A DNA stretch of 64,000 nt from Pedobacter alluvionis (GTDB taxonomy: Bacteria; Bacteroidota; Bacteroidia; Sphingobacteriales; Sphingobacteriaceae). Positions 56,523 through 64,000 of the stretch are shown here, one piece after another. The stretch lies in contig NZ_RCCK01000010.1 of assembly GCF_003664035.1 (NCBI RefSeq), positions 496,001 through 560,000 on the forward strand, written 5' to 3'. Position 1 is the stretch's first letter; each line of letters starts with the position of its first letter. The notes under the pieces are model-generated. The model made no database searches, was not told the DNA's origin, and saw only the letters and a program-made list of their open reading frames with translations. A program made the translations under genes and the position numbers.

Positions 56523-57670
56523 TGCGTCACTTTTAATTGCGCTATCCGGTCTTTCGAAAATTTGATTTCTTCTTTATCATCTGTTAAGCTCGGTTTGCTT
56601 TTTAGATAAAGGTTATAATATTTAAGCGCATTTTTACCTTGTTTTAAGCGGGAATCGTAAAATACGGCTAAACGATAATATAGGGTGGGCGTTGCTTTAA
56701 ACTGCAGTCCTTTCTTGTAGGCGGCGTTCGCGAATGTTAACTGGTTGTTTTCTTCATAAACCAATCCCAATAAAGAATAATAGCTGGAAGTATTGGGTGA
56801 AATGGCTTCATCTATGGTTTTCTTAGTGTAAATAGCCGCCTGTGGATAATTCTTTAGTGCGCGGTAACTAAGTGAAGTATAGTATAAAGTCGACTCGTTT
56901 TCCATAGCTAACGCCTCCAATAGTTTAAAAAGATCAATCGCTTTCTGATATTTTTTGGTGTAATAATAGGCCTTTGCTACATCTTTTATCACCCCCGCAT
57001 CGGCTGCATCTTTCAATAATTTCTCTCCCGAGACAATTGCCTCACCGTACTTTTTAAGCTGGTTGGCAATAGGAAGTTTCGCTCTTTGCAGCACCAGGTT
57101 GTCACTATCTCCCTTAATGGCAACATTAAGTACATCATAAGCCTTTTCGTATTGCTGATAGGTGGAATGAACTTCAGCCAGATCGGCAGCAACATCCCCC
57201 TCTAAGGGATTAATCCGGTTTGCTTTAAGCAGGTAAACGAGTTTCATTGAATCTGTTGGCAATGGATACAGATTGGCTAACAGTTTGTAAACACTAAAAT
57301 TATTGCTGTCTATCTGCACAATTTCCCCATAATACTTTTTGGCCTTTTCGGTATTCCCCCTTTTGTTGTTGATGCTACCCAAGCTAAAAAGAATAGGCAG
57401 GCTTTGTGGCTGCAGTGAATAGGCTTTGCTGTAAAATTTTTCGGCTTCTACATTATTGCCAGCCATTAAAAAACAATAACCAATCTGGCTGAGGGTTTTG
57501 AAATCTTTCACTTCTTCTCCATAAATACCCTTGAGGTATTGAGCAGCATCGCCATAGCGTTGGGTCTGATAGAAGTCGAAAAGTTTTTCTTTATCAATTA
57601 CAGTTACGTTTTGTGCGTAAATACCTATACTTAAACAAAGCAATGCCAGTAATGTGAACAGGTTTTTCAT
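56519..57670 (-). CDS. Secreted tetratricopeptide repeat protein
   Basis: 383 residues from ATG 57670 (MKNLFTLLALLCLSIGIYAQ), chosen because it gives a clean signal peptide; a longer frame exists. At least eight TPR units (for example NVEAEKFYSKAYSLQPQSLP, NTEKAKKYYGEIVQIDSNNF, EENNQLTFANAAYKKGLQFK). Probably a periplasmic scaffold protein; partner unknown. Confidence 0.85.
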   Translation of the reverse strand: MKNLFTLLALLCLSIGIYAQNVTVIDKEKLFDFYQTQRYGDAAQYLKGIYGEEVKDFKTLSQIGYCFLMAGNNVEAEKFYSKAYSLQPQSLPILFSLGSINNKRGNTEKAKKYYGEIVQIDSNNFSVYKLLANLYPLPTDSMKLVYLLKANRINPLEGDVAADLAEVHSTYQQYEKAYDVLNVAIKGDSDNLVLQRAKLPIANQLKKYGEAIVSGEKLLKDAADAGVIKDVAKAYYYTKKYQKAIDLFKLLEALAMENESTLYYTSLSYRALKNYPQAAIYTKKTIDEAISPNTSSYYSLLGLVYEENNQLTFANAAYKKGLQFKATPTLYYRLAVFYDSRLKQGKNALKYYNLYLKSKPSLTDDKEEIKFSKDRIAQLKVTH

Positions 57671-57802
57671 AATGGTTAATATTTTAACTAATTTATTAGT
57701 TGTTTTTGATAATTCCAAATCCGTTTTTAAAAAATTAGGGAAACAAAACAAAATAGGGGGTAAGGGGTTTATACAGAATAGTTGAACTAAAAAATAAGAC
57801 CT

Positions 57803-58099
57803 ATGAATACTTTAAAGAAGTTTGAATTAATGGAAAAGATTGTGCGTGAACTGGAAGATTTACAAAATTCTCAGCAGGCACTTATTCAAAAAATTGGTAA
57901 AATTGAAGTAGATAATATCGAACTGGGTGATAGTCGCCTGGAAAAAGATTTACCAGATATTCATCAAAATTTAGCGGATAACTTAGACACTATCTCAGGA
58001 ATTTTAGATTACTTTGCGGGTAAAACACAAAACTTTGGTGATAAAAACAATGTTGATGCTTTAAAAGAACAAGAAGCCATTAACAATGCCACCAGCTAA
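57803..58099 (+). CDS. Small coiled-coil protein, unknown
   Basis: 98 residues, no signal peptide, strongly helical (KKFELMEKIVRELEDLQNSQ, ADNLDTISGILDYFAGK). No family recognised. Lies 12 bases upstream of a barrel protein gene and is probably co-transcribed with it. Confidence 0.7.
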   Translation: MNTLKKFELMEKIVRELEDLQNSQQALIQKIGKIEVDNIELGDSRLEKDLPDIHQNLADNLDTISGILDYFAGKTQNFGDKNNVDALKEQEAINNATS

Positions 58100-58111
58100 A
58101 TTTAATCGCAT

Positions 58112-58702
58112 ATGAAATTTTTATCTTTAACCGTTGCCTTTTTGCTTGTTGGCTTATTTGCCAGCGCACAGGTATTACCGTCTTTCCAGCTGGGCATTAA
58201 AGCTGGTGCAAATTTTTCGAAATTTGATAGTGAAAACACTTTTAACAGCAATAACCGCACTGGTTTTTACGGCGGCCTTTGGGCTAGGGTAGGTGCAGCA
58301 GGCGTTTATTTTCAGCCAGAGCTTTATGTATCAGGAAAAAAAGCAGATTTAGTAAGTGATGCAACGGGAGAGGTAAATAAAGTGCGCTTTACAAGTCTTG
58401 ATGTGCCACTATTGGTGGGTACAAAATTTGGTGCTGCCGGTATCGGACTCCGTTTAAACACGGGGCCAATGTTCTCATTGATATTAGATGAAAACCAAAG
58501 TTTTGGTCAGGCAGCAGGAAGTGTATTCAAGGCAGACTTTAAAAATCAAGCTATGGCCTGGCAGTTTGGTGCAGGTTTAGACCTGAAAAAACTAAGCTTT
58601 GATGCACGTTACGAACTTGGCCTGTCAAAAATAAACAAAGCAGGTTATCCTGGTACCAAGCTAAATTTGTTTACGGTTGGTTTAGGTTATAGGATTCTGT
58701 AA
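58112..58702 (+). CDS. Outer-membrane beta-barrel (porin family) protein
   Basis: 196 residues. Signal peptide to FASAQ, then an eight-strand barrel of the PorT/OMP_b-brl type (FQLGIKAGANFSKFDSENTF, GFYGGLWARVGAAGVYFQPE) ending FTVGLGYRIL. Role structural or unknown. Followed by a terminator. Confidence 0.85.
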   Translation: MKFLSLTVAFLLVGLFASAQVLPSFQLGIKAGANFSKFDSENTFNSNNRTGFYGGLWARVGAAGVYFQPELYVSGKKADLVSDATGEVNKVRFTSLDVPLLVGTKFGAAGIGLRLNTGPMFSLILDENQSFGQAAGSVFKADFKNQAMAWQFGAGLDLKKLSFDARYELGLSKINKAGYPGTKLNLFTVGLGYRIL

Positions 58703-58720
58703 TAAAAATTATTAAGAAAG

Positions 58721-58753
58721 AAAGGTGTTCATTAAAAATGGACACCTTTTTTT
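58721..58753 (+). terminator. Terminator after the barrel protein gene
   Basis: AAAGGTGT / ACACCTTT stem followed by seven T. Confidence 0.8.
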
Positions 58754-58825
58754 ATGCCTTAGATTTCCTGGAGTGTATTTTCTGCCTATCTGGAAAGGCT
58801 ATATCAGGATTTTTAAAAGATAAAA

Positions 58826-58856
58826 TTTGCTTTTGTAAAATTGTTAATTACATTTG
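58826..58856 (+). promoter_or_regulatory. Promoter TTTG-N19-TACATTTG of the Ohr gene
   Basis: TTTG at 58826-58829 and TACATTTG at 58849-58856, spaced 19 bases: a full match to the Bacteroidota promoter. The -7 element runs into the operator palindrome. Confidence 0.75.
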
Positions 58857-58890
58857 TATCGTAAACGATATAATCGTTTACGATACAAAT
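58852..58890. promoter_or_regulatory. 39-bp perfect palindrome, predicted OhrR operator
   Basis: Left arm ATTTGTATCGTAAACGAT (58852-58869), three-base centre ATA, and its exact complement (58873-58890). It covers the end of the -7 element and the transcription start of the Ohr gene, a place suited to MarR/OhrR repression. Confidence 0.8.
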
Positions 58891-58903
58891 AAAAAAATAT
58901 AAT

Positions 58904-59323
58904 ATGAAAACGTTGTATGAAACAAGCGCTACCGTAACCGGCGGACGTAATGGAAAAATAACAAGTGAAAATGGTGTTTTAGAACTTGAAGTAAGAATGC
59001 CAAAGGAACTAGGTGGTACTGGTGAGGGTTATACTAATCCTGAACAGCTTTTTGCTGCAGGTTATGCAGCTTGCTTTGATAGTGCATTAAACTTAGTTAT
59101 GCACCAGGATAAAGTTAAGCCTGAAGAACCATCTACAGTTAAAGCAAATGTTTCGTTGCACCCAGATGAAAAAGGAGGCTTCAAGTTAGGCGTTTCCTTA
59201 CAGGTGCATATCCCAGGCATTGAAGCCACACAGGCTCAGCAATTGGTAGAGAAAGCGCATACGATCTGCCCATACTCAAATGCGACACGTGGAAACATTG
59301 ATGTTAAATTGGAAGTAATTTAA
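58904..59323 (+). CDS. ohr: Organic hydroperoxide resistance protein (Ohr/OsmC)
   Basis: 139 residues. Thiol peroxidase reducing organic hydroperoxides, with catalytic Cys57 (GYAACFDSAL) and Cys122 (AHTICPYSNATRGN), both present. Preceded by a strong promoter and a 39-bp palindrome; followed by the OhrR-type regulator. Full length. Confidence 0.95.
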   Translation: MKTLYETSATVTGGRNGKITSENGVLELEVRMPKELGGTGEGYTNPEQLFAAGYAACFDSALNLVMHQDKVKPEEPSTVKANVSLHPDEKGGFKLGVSLQVHIPGIEATQAQQLVEKAHTICPYSNATRGNIDVKLEVI

Positions 59324-59365
59324 TTATTGAATTAAGCAGAGGCGTGATGACAGATGGAGGTGGGC

Positions 59366-59416
59366 CGTCATTTCGACCGTAGTGGAGAAATCTTTAAAAT
59401 ACCTTAAAGATTTCTC
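59366..59416. repeat. Intergenic repeat, family 3, copy 2, with hairpin
   Basis: CGTCATTTCGACCGTAGTGG then GAGAAATCTTTA / TAAAGATTTCTC (59385-59416), a perfect 12-bp stem. It probably ends the ohr transcript. Shares words with 16855-16972. Confidence 0.7.
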
Positions 59417-59521
59417 TGCTCTGTTCTAGCTAAATTAACAACCGATCTTTGTATTCAAAAGCAAGTTTCGGAGAAAATGATTTACTTAGCTGAATATTTT
59501 ATTTTTAAAGAAAAACTTGCG

Positions 59522-59956
59522 ATGGAAATAGACGAGTCTTTAAAGCTGGAAAATCAATTGTGTTTTCCACTTTATGCTGCTTCGAGGTTAGTAACCAAAT
59601 GTTATCAGCCTGGGCTTGATGCCTTGGGCATAACCTATCCGCAATATCTGGTATTAATGGTGTTATGGGAAAAGGATTCGGTTAACCTAAGCCTGCTTTC
59701 GCAGAAATTGATGCTGCAATCGAATACTTTAACTCCTTTACTTAAACGCATGCAGGAAACCGGACTTGTAGCACGCGTTAGGTCACTAAAAGATGAAAGA
59801 AGCATCGTGATATCGCTTACAGAAAAGGGATTGGCATTGAAAGAAAAAGCACCGGTTTTACGGGCTCAGCTTGGCGATCATCTGGGTATAAACCTTGAAG
59901 AAATTATCCAATTGAAAACCCTGCTTGATAAACTGATCAAAAACCTGGCGGTATAA
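59522..59956 (+). CDS. ohrR: MarR-family peroxide sensor (OhrR-type)
   Basis: 144 residues from ATG 59522, chosen because homologues start close to the LENQLCF motif; a longer frame begins at 59477. The redox-sensing Cys14 in KLENQLCFPLYAASR is conserved, as is YPQYLVLMVLWE and the winged helix (LSQKLMLQSNTLTPLLKRMQ). Oxidation of the cysteine by organic peroxide releases DNA. Sits downstream of ohr; the palindrome at 58852 is the likely target. Confidence 0.9.
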   Translation: MEIDESLKLENQLCFPLYAASRLVTKCYQPGLDALGITYPQYLVLMVLWEKDSVNLSLLSQKLMLQSNTLTPLLKRMQETGLVARVRSLKDERSIVISLTEKGLALKEKAPVLRAQLGDHLGINLEEIIQLKTLLDKLIKNLAV

Positions 59957-59975
59957 ATTAGGTTTACCAATTAAA

Positions 59976-59998
59976 AAGGCTGCATTAGCCTTATTTTT
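59976..59998. terminator. Bidirectional terminator between ohrR and YihY genes
   Basis: AAGGCT-GCATT-AGCCTT followed by TATTTTT; A run before it. Confidence 0.7.
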
Positions 59999-60908
59999 CT
60001 GGTTCAACTTCGGTCAGCTCATAAGCAAACGACCCATTTTTCGGGATAATTGGAGTAGCCCTTCCAACGCTCAATGCTTTTATGAATGAAGCTCCGAAAT
60101 AGAATATCAATGAAGAGTAGAATACAAAAAGCATAATTACGATAATCGATCCGGCCGATCCATAAATATTGCTGATGTTACTCAGTGGCAATAAAATCCT
60201 TAAAATATATTTTCCTACTGTAAAAAGGCAGCCGGTTAACAGGCCTCCGGAAATTGCTGCCCTCCAGGTTGGACGCCCGTTTGTTAAATACCTGAAAAGT
60301 ATGGTAAACCAGGTGGTTACGATGACTACAAAAACCAATTGGTTGATGATTGAAGTTAAGACTAATCCGAAAGAAGGAGCACCGTCTTTTAGATAGGCGC
60401 CAATATAAGCCTGCACACTATCGGCCAGTAAACCGATGAAAAATAATATGCCTGCAAATAAGATAATTGTAACGGATATAGCCCTTGATTTAAGTGTATT
60501 AACAATCCCTTTTTTATCTTTCTGGCCTATATTCCAAATCTGTTCTAAAGAGTTTTTAATCACATTGAATAGCGTAGTAGCTACGAAAAGGAAAAATATA
60601 AAACTGAACAAAGTAACATACCAGGCTTGATCGATCCCGCGGATGTTTCTTAATGTAGTTCTAATCTGTAAAATACTTTCATTATCTAGAATACTAGCCA
60701 AACGTTCGAACAGGTGTGTAGCCAATAGCCGTCTATCAGTAAACATCCCGAATAGCCTGATGAGGATAATTAATATTGGAGGTAAAGCGAAATTGGTAAA
60801 AAAAGCAGTAGCACCGGCCAAACGTAAGGGATCATTCTGCTGAAATAAATTAAATGCTTTTCTTACGGTCGAGAAAAAAAACTTCAGATCTTGTATTATC
60901 GATGGCAT
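59991..60908 (-). CDS. YihY/BrkB family inner-membrane protein
   Basis: 305 residues with six membrane helices and the family motifs DPLRLAGATAFFTNFALPPI, NSLEQIWNI, and YGSAGSIIVIMLFVFYSSLI. Formerly misnamed RNase BN. Function unclear, possibly transport. Single gene. Confidence 0.88.
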   Translation of the reverse strand: MPSIIQDLKFFFSTVRKAFNLFQQNDPLRLAGATAFFTNFALPPILIILIRLFGMFTDRRLLATHLFERLASILDNESILQIRTTLRNIRGIDQAWYVTLFSFIFFLFVATTLFNVIKNSLEQIWNIGQKDKKGIVNTLKSRAISVTIILFAGILFFIGLLADSVQAYIGAYLKDGAPSFGLVLTSIINQLVFVVIVTTWFTILFRYLTNGRPTWRAAISGGLLTGCLFTVGKYILRILLPLSNISNIYGSAGSIIVIMLFVFYSSLIFYFGASFIKALSVGRATPIIPKNGSFAYELTEVEPEK

Positions 60909-60936
60909 TACTCCTGCGTTAAACTCAAAAGGCCGA

Positions 60937-60967
60937 AAATAGTAAAAATACTTTGTTCAGCCTTTTT
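60937..60967 (-). terminator. Likely terminator of the META lipoprotein gene
   Basis: On the minus strand AAAGGCTGAA pairs imperfectly with TTTTCGGCCTTT. Weak stem, but T-rich afterwards. Confidence 0.4.
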
Positions 60968-60983
60968 TATAAATGTAAAGATT

Positions 60984-61382
60984 CTAGTGTGTTTTACTGA
61001 AAACCATTAAGGTTTTATCGCCGTTCAACAGATATAGTTTATTATCAGCTATTTTAGCGCTATTAACCTGATTAAGGGCGTGTAAGTATGCGCGTTCAGC
61101 AGCATCAGTTTCCTGACAGAACATTTTTGTGCTAAAAACGTTTTTAACGGTTATTTTATTATCAGTAATTTCTCCCTGACCACCGTAACTGTTGCAGAAC
61201 GATTTTCCACTGATTCTAAGGCTGTCAGCAATGTTTAGCGTTGCTTTTGCTGTTGAGGGTAAAGTTAATCCTGGCAGTGCGGTTAATTCCCATTTAGTAT
61301 TGGTAAAACTTGCCGGATCTAATTTTTCTTTACAAGAACTCAATAATAAGATCAACAATCCACAGTAGATAAGGTGTTTCAT
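60984..61382 (-). CDS. META-domain lipoprotein (HslJ-like)
   Basis: 132 residues from ATG 61382 (MKHLIYCGLLILLLSSC): lipoprotein signal with lipobox SSC. META domain: TNTKWELTALPGLTLPSTAK, FCNSYGGQGEITDNKITV, and VFSTKMFCQETDAAERAYLH. HslJ in E. coli is linked to novobiocin tolerance; exact role unknown. Confidence 0.88.
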   Translation of the reverse strand: MKHLIYCGLLILLLSSCKEKLDPASFTNTKWELTALPGLTLPSTAKATLNIADSLRISGKSFCNSYGGQGEITDNKITVKNVFSTKMFCQETDAAERAYLHALNQVNSAKIADNKLYLLNGDKTLMVFSKTH

Positions 61383-61458
61383 AACAAAAGGTTTATATGA
61401 TTTCCTTTTTAACATCAAAAACTAAACCATAAAAGATAAAATTGCCTTTTGATTAAAA

Positions 61459-61983
61459 CTATACTGATTCTTCAATCTTCATCCAATGGTGTTTTATGCC
61501 GTGGTAATCGAAAATAGAGATACGTTTTAAACCCACTTTTTCCAGCACGTGAATAGATCCGAAATTGCCAACATCCGCTATGCCGACAATCTCATTCAAC
61601 TTTAGTTCATTAAAGCCATAGTTTCGCGCTGCAATTGCAGTTTCTGTAGCATAACCCTTTCCCCAAAACCGTTTACTAAACCGGTAACCAAGATCGTAAT
61701 AATTAATATGGTTATTTGTAGCTTCTTTAATGAATTTTAAGCCCGACCAACCCACAAAATTACCTGTTGTTTTTTCGATAACAGCCCATCTCCCGATGCC
61801 ATTTTCGGTATACTGTTTTCTGATAAATTCGATTTCTGCGATACTTTGTTCGATTGATTTTACAGGCCCGTTGCCAAGATAAAGATGAACATCGGGGTCA
61901 GTGTCCATTTCAAACATGCCCTCAGCATCTGTAGGCAATAATTCGCGTAAAATTAAGCGTTCGGTTTCAGCAAAAATCTTCAT
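61459..61983 (-). CDS. GNAT N-acetyltransferase, RimJ/RimL-like
   Basis: 174 residues. Seen: ETERLILRELLPTDAEGMFE at the start, LGYRFSKRFWGKGYATETAI (acetyl-CoA loop), and NFGSIHVLEKVGLKRIS. Members acetylate ribosomal protein N-termini or small amines; substrate not readable. Confidence 0.87.
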   Translation of the reverse strand: MKIFAETERLILRELLPTDAEGMFEMDTDPDVHLYLGNGPVKSIEQSIAEIEFIRKQYTENGIGRWAVIEKTTGNFVGWSGLKFIKEATNNHINYYDLGYRFSKRFWGKGYATETAIAARNYGFNELKLNEIVGIADVGNFGSIHVLEKVGLKRISIFDYHGIKHHWMKIEESV

Positions 61984-62035
61984 TTCTATGATCTTTTTTG
62001 ATTAAAATTAGCATAAAATATGTAATATATGATGA

Positions 62036-62213
62036 AATGGGCTTTGCCTTGATCTGTGAAATTAGGGTGAAGCCATTAGCGTTTTGTTCCCGCAGATTTA
62101 AGAAGATTTGCGCCGATGGTAGAGAATGTAAAATGTAATGTGGATGATGGAATTAAACTTACATTTAACCCTGCGTGCTTGTGTCTCATCTTCGTGTTCT
62201 TTATGGTTAAAAA
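62036..62213. repeat. Intergenic repeat, family 5, copy A
   Basis: Shares AGCCATTAGCGTTTTGTT, CGCAGATTTAAGAAGATT and further parts with copy B at 63467-63612. Here a block like GTAATGTGGATGATGGAATT sits inside the unit, whereas in copy B its counterpart lies at the front. Same orientation as copy B. Confidence 0.8.
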
Positions 62214-62221
62214 ACTTGTAC

Positions 62222-62764
62222 TTAAACTGCTTTTGCAACTATTGGTTTGACTGGTTTTCTTTTTAAGATCATTGAGGCAACAAATGAAATCAAAATACCT
62301 ACTGGTAAAATTTCCATATAGGTAAACAATACCACCATTATTGGGTTTTTATATAACTCCTGACCTGAAGCCAATTCTTTAGCTTTGTTGGCAAGTTCTG
62401 TCGCAGATGCACCACTTTCTTTGGCTTCTCTTAACGCCTGAGCAACATACCTGTCCATAAAATCAGGAATAAATATATAAAAATCGATCAGCCATACTAA
62501 AACATATATACTAGAGGCAATCAAACTGATCAATAACCCGATTTTTAATGCTTTACTAAAGGTAATTGATCCATCGTTGTACTTATCACGATAATTTTTA
62601 ATTCCTACAAAAATAAAAGAGAAAGCCAATATCATTGAAGCATAGCCAATAAGCATGCTGTGCTCAAGGTTCGGGTCGTTATAACACTTTGATATTGAGA
62701 TTATCATTAATACTGATACTATTAAGCCGGCAATTAATCCGAATACAATTACATTCTTTTTCAT
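62222..62764 (-). CDS. DUF4199 membrane protein
   Basis: 180 residues from ATG 62764. Four membrane helices; the conserved core reads GYASMILAFSFIFVGIKNYR then DKYNDGSITFSKALKIGL, typical of DUF4199. Function unknown. Its 3' end abuts family 5 repeat copy A. Commonly beside regulators in Sphingobacteria. Confidence 0.85.
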   Translation of the reverse strand: MKKNVIVFGLIAGLIVSVLMIISISKCYNDPNLEHSMLIGYASMILAFSFIFVGIKNYRDKYNDGSITFSKALKIGLLISLIASSIYVLVWLIDFYIFIPDFMDRYVAQALREAKESGASATELANKAKELASGQELYKNPIMVVLFTYMEILPVGILISFVASMILKRKPVKPIVAKAV

Positions 62765-62880
62765 GTCTGATTTTTTTATTGGTTTACAAGACAAAATTGG
62801 TTCAATTAATCTTTTTCACCTTCATACTTTAGGGTGATTTTTCTGAAAATCGGCTTATTTAGTACTAAAGTACAATGCGA

Positions 62881-63354
62881 TTAAGCTATGAGGTTGAGTT
62901 TTTTAGCGGTTTCTACGGCTTGTGTCCGGCGTTTTACTTCTAGTTTTTCGAAAAGCCTGGCATTGTGTGTTTTAATGGTATTCAACGTAACAAATAACTG
63001 CTCTGCAATTTCCTGGTTGCTTAATCCTTCTGACATCAATTTTAAAACTTCTAGTTCTCTTTTGCTGATGTTTAGCTTGGCCAATGCTGTTTCGTTAAGA
63101 ATGAAATTTTCAGGCTGCTCAATAAAAACCTCTTTTTCGATCAGTATAGTTTTTGGTTTGGTCAATTTTAGGGCCAGCCAAATGCCTAAAGCAGTAAAAA
63201 TAATGGCGATTGAACCTGCGTAAATTTCAAGGGCATGGTTGATAATAAGAAAACGGAGTTCTAACCACTTCAATAAAAAAAGTAATACCGCGAGGAAAAC
63301 CCCATATAAGATTATACTTTTATTTTTTGTGAGAAAGTTTGTTGAGCCCGGCAT
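62881..63354 (-). CDS. Membrane-anchored LuxR-type HTH protein
   Basis: 157 residues. Two N-terminal membrane helices (about 12-32 and 38-62), a linker, then a LuxR/NarL HTH about 90-150 (LNISKRELEVLKLMSEGLSN QEIAEQLFVTLNTIKTHNAR). There is no receiver domain. The protein must bind DNA while membrane-bound or be released by proteolysis. The DUF4199 gene follows on the same strand 116 bases away; both lie between two copies of repeat family 5. Confidence 0.85.
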   Translation of the reverse strand: MPGSTNFLTKNKSIILYGVFLAVLLFLLKWLELRFLIINHALEIYAGSIAIIFTALGIWLALKLTKPKTILIEKEVFIEQPENFILNETALAKLNISKRELEVLKLMSEGLSNQEIAEQLFVTLNTIKTHNARLFEKLEVKRRTQAVETAKKLNLIA

Positions 63355-63778
63355 TGGATGATCGTTTAATCAAAAATAGGAAATTTAGTTTTAAGTCGGG
63401 AGTGTGCAAGTACAACGGTTAGGTTAAGGAGGAAGAATGGAAGATGGGAAATGTAATAGGGATGATGGAATGGGTTCTGCGGTGATCTGCGAAATCAGCT
63501 TAAGCCATTAGCGTTTTGTTCTCGCAGATTTAAGAAGATTGGCACAGATGAAATTAACTTGCATTTAACTCTGTGCGCTCTGTGCCTTTTCTTTTTGCTC
63601 TCTGTGGTAAAAAATGAGGGATTAGCATTTAGAGTTAATATCTGATTTTCGGTTAAAAAACTCGTCCAGTATCCCGCAAATCAAATTTTAGATGAAAGCC
63701 GTAATTTTTTGCTGATTTTAATAACAGAAAAATAATTAAAGATTTTAAATTAGCGAAAATATATAAATAGCTATACCC
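63355..63778. other. Intergenic region with repeat copy B
   Basis: The central part is the family 5 repeat (63467-63612). The last 100 bases before the lipoprotein gene are AT-rich and contain no strong TAnnTTTG element. No gene seen. Confidence 0.55.
63467..63612. repeat. Intergenic repeat, family 5, copy B
   Basis: GATCTGCGAAATCAGCTTAA, GCCATTAGCGTTTTGTTCTC, then GCAGATTTAAGAAGATTGGC. See copy A at 62036. Confidence 0.8.
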
Positions 63779-64000
63779 ATGAAAATTACGCTTTATGCAC
63801 TATTACTTTCCGTTGTTTTATCTGGCTGCGGAGGCAATTCTGAAAAAACTTTTAAAGCACGCGCATTTGCGGCGAGTGATGATTTTAATGTATTTCCAAA
63901 ATCAACAAAAGACATATTAACCATTGTAAAAACCGATTCAGGAAAACTAGCCGCTGCCGATCGTTTTGCCATTAAATACAAGGATACTGTCATTACGATT
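63779..64000 (+). CDS. Lipoprotein of unknown function (3' truncated by window edge)
   Basis: Starts MKITLYALLLSVVLSGCGGN: lipoprotein signal with lipobox LSGC. 74 residues visible, ending KYKDTVITI at the window edge. The visible mature part (NVFPKSTKDILTIVKTDSGK) is not recognised. Confidence 0.75.
   Translation, partial: MKITLYALLLSVVLSGCGGNSEKTFKARAFAASDDFNVFPKSTKDILTIVKTDSGKLAAADRFAIKYKDTVITI

Overview
The window looks like a chromosomal segment of a Bacteroidota bacterium of the family Sphingobacteriaceae, most like Pedobacter. This is judged from the AT-rich composition, promoters of the TTG-N19-TAnnTTTG type, a TonB-dependent receptor with an N-terminal carboxypeptidase-regulatory-like domain, a hybrid two-component system, a type IX secretion (PorP/SprF, type B C-terminal domain) operon, a histone H1-like Hc1 peptide, and abundant intergenic palindromic repeats. 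No rRNA, tRNA, CRISPR, prophage or transposase was seen.

Layout. 0-10 kb: the 3' part of an alpha-oxoamine synthase, an Hc1 peptide, a Crp-AraC fusion regulator, a GNAT enzyme, dapA, ligA, an AcpH-like protein and tyrS. 10-23.3 kb: a metal (probably zinc) homeostasis region made of a CobW GTPase and a MerC / MacB-type ABC / triplicated CxxC-protein / Fur-family operon. The two parts are separated by a 7 kb block carrying a hybrid two-component regulator and a GH43 glycosidase. Both junctions of that block carry a copy of the same divergent cobW/merC promoter, and each copy has kept only one of its two genes. 23.3-31.2 kb: a LuxE-like protein, penicillin acylase, a TonB receptor and a decayed AbiEii-type toxin-antitoxin pair. 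31.5-36 kb: cytoplasmic GH31 alpha-glucosidase and glycogen branching enzyme. 37.5-42.4 kb: a type IX secretion type B adhesin operon ending in PorP/SprF. 42.6-44.8 kb: a Crp regulator, gene relics and two likely small RNAs. 44.8-49.5 kb: a glycolytic operon (pfkA, BadF-like protein, gapA) divergent from a Nudix-type (NrtR-like) regulator, with a second BadF-family kinase beyond it. 49.7-64 kb: threonine aldolase, biotin carboxylase, riboflavin synthase, GH78 rhamnosidase, TPR and barrel proteins, an Ohr/OhrR peroxide system under a 39-bp palindrome, YihY, META lipoprotein, GNAT, DUF4199, a membrane-anchored LuxR-type protein and the start of a lipoprotein.

The most promising undescribed items are: (1) the duplicated and reciprocally decayed divergent metal-regulated promoter; (2) three near-identical AGTGTA/TACACT palindromes that point to a Nudix-regulator regulon covering central glycolysis and a small RNA; (3) three intergenic transcription units with promoter-like and terminator signals and no ORF, one preceded by 11-bp direct repeats like a PhoB box. 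All functional calls come from reading the sequence and from memory of protein families; no database search was run.
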